Below, in pieces: positions 63,384 through 64,000 of a stretch of 64,000 bases of DNA; the stretch's first letter is position 1, and every line of letters starts with the position of its first letter. The DNA is taken from positions 266,820 to 330,819 of the forward strand of contig NZ_QKZO01000002.1 in assembly GCF_003254295.1 (NCBI RefSeq). The letters run 5' to 3'. Source of the DNA: Rhodobacter capsulatus (GTDB lineage: Bacteria > Pseudomonadota > Alphaproteobacteria > Rhodobacterales > Rhodobacteraceae). The translations under genes and the position numbers were made by a program. The notes under the pieces were generated by a model. It did no database searches. It worked only from the letters and a program-made list of their open reading frames with translations, and was not told where the DNA came from.

Positions 63384-64000
63384 ATGGACTCTCTGACGAC
63401 GATCCTGCCGCTTTTCGCGATCCTGCTGGCGGTCGGCGCTGTCGCCGGGGTGCTGGCGGGGCTGCTGGGGGTGGGCGGCGGCATCGTGCTTGTGCCTGCC
63501 TTCTTCTATCTTTTCAACGGGCTGGGCTATGGTTCCGATGGGCTGATGCAGGTCTGCGTCGCCACGTCGATGGCGACGATCATCATCACTTCGACGCGCT
63601 CGGTCACCGCCCATGCCCGCAAGGGCGCGGTCGACTGGCAGCTTCTGCGCGACTGGGCGCCCTTCGTGGCGGCGGGGGCGCTGGCCGGGGTGGTCCTTGT
63701 CTCGCATCTCGACACCCATGCGCTGACGGTCATCTTCGGCACTTTGGTGATGGCGATCGCGCTTTACATGGCCTTCGGCAAGCAAGGCTGGCGCATCGCC
63801 GAGGGGATGCCGGGGCCGGGATTGCGGCTTTGGTTCGGGCCGTTGATGGGGGCGGTGTCGGTGCTGCTCGGCATCGGCGGCGGCTCGATCTCGACGCCGA
63901 TGCAGACGCTGCACGGCATCCCGATGCACCGCGCCGTGGCGACCTCGGCGGGCTTCGGCGCGATCATGGCGGTGCCCTCGACCGTGGCCTTTCTGCTGAC
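63384..64000 (+). CDS. TauE/SafE-family sulfite/anion exporter, N-terminal part
   Basis: The gene runs off the window end. The visible 205 residues have several membrane helices and the two internally repeated motifs GLLGVGGGIVLVPAFF (about 27-42) and GIGGGSISTPM (about 162-172), which mark the TauE/SafE family of sulfite or other small-anion exporters. A GAGG site inside the dusA end precedes the ATG, so it is co-transcribed with dusA. Confidence 0.87.
   Translation, partial: MDSLTTILPLFAILLAVGAVAGVLAGLLGVGGGIVLVPAFFYLFNGLGYGSDGLMQVCVATSMATIIITSTRSVTAHARKGAVDWQLLRDWAPFVAAGALAGVVLVSHLDTHALTVIFGTLVMAIALYMAFGKQGWRIAEGMPGPGLRLWFGPLMGAVSVLLGIGGGSISTPMQTLHGIPMHRAVATSAGFGAIMAVPSTVAFLL

Overview
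This is a high-GC chromosomal window with alphaproteobacterial, Rhodobacteraceae-type gene content. The best guess is Rhodobacter capsulatus or a close relative. The reasons are a CckA hybrid kinase, the rpmF-plsX-fabH-ihfA-merR block, OlsB (ornithine lipid synthesis), a double-length dCTP deaminase, an aglEFGAK alpha-glucoside operon and a cheYAWRY operon. The species is an inference from recalled proteins and gene order; no search was run. Almost all of the window is densely coded core genome. No prophage, transposase or CRISPR array was seen.

Layout. 1-4.6 kb: the end of a membrane glycosyltransferase gene, tRNA-Val(TAC), metA, a P-loop ATPase, a DMT exporter and a FadL porin. 4.8-9.9 kb: a tiny membrane protein, a FemAB-like acyltransferase, a TDT-family transporter, guaB, dcd and tRNA-Pro(GGG). 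10-16 kb (minus strand): an enlarged MerR protein with eight 35-residue tandem repeats, then ihfA, fabH, plsX, rpmF and a DUF177 gene. 16-24.3 kb: bamE, olsB, an Uup ABC-F protein, a DUF333 lipoprotein, a CaiB-type CoA-transferase, a DsbA-like protein, an aminotransferase and a periplasmic amidase. 24.6-31 kb: a DUF485/ActP acetate transport pair, an RsmB-type methyltransferase, cckA and a sulfotransferase-like gene. 31-40.4 kb: recA behind two LexA-type boxes, alaS, a DUF1330 gene, a class II amidotransferase, cysS, cimA and a phytoene-synthase-like gene. 40.5-50.5 kb: a chemotaxis island (an MCP, cheB and cheD converging on a minus-strand STAS-cheY-cheA-cheW-cheR-cheY-orf operon). 50.6-60.5 kb: an alpha/beta-glucoside catabolic locus with a LacI regulator between divergent arms (bgl-glk on one side, aglEFGAK on the other). 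60.5-64 kb: an MttB-family methyltransferase, DusA and a truncated TauE/SafE permease.

How the genes work together. The agl locus forms a complete sugar route: ABC import (AglEFGK), hydrolysis (AglA, GH1 glucosidase), glucose phosphorylation (Glk) and LacI control through operators visible in the divergent promoter. The chemotaxis genes give receptor, adaptor, kinase, two CheY proteins, methyltransferase, methylesterase and deamidase. The last gene of that operon carries a DxxxQ motif resembling CheZ-type phosphatases.

The most unusual signals are four. The 3' 40% of cysS is sharply AT-rich and encodes an enlarged anticodon-binding domain. The MerR protein is stretched to 757 residues by a 105-bp tandem repeat. 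A family of palindromic intergenic elements recurs at 8.66, 17.46, 19.81 and 26.60 kb. MetA carries the acetyl-CoA-type Glu at its specificity position.
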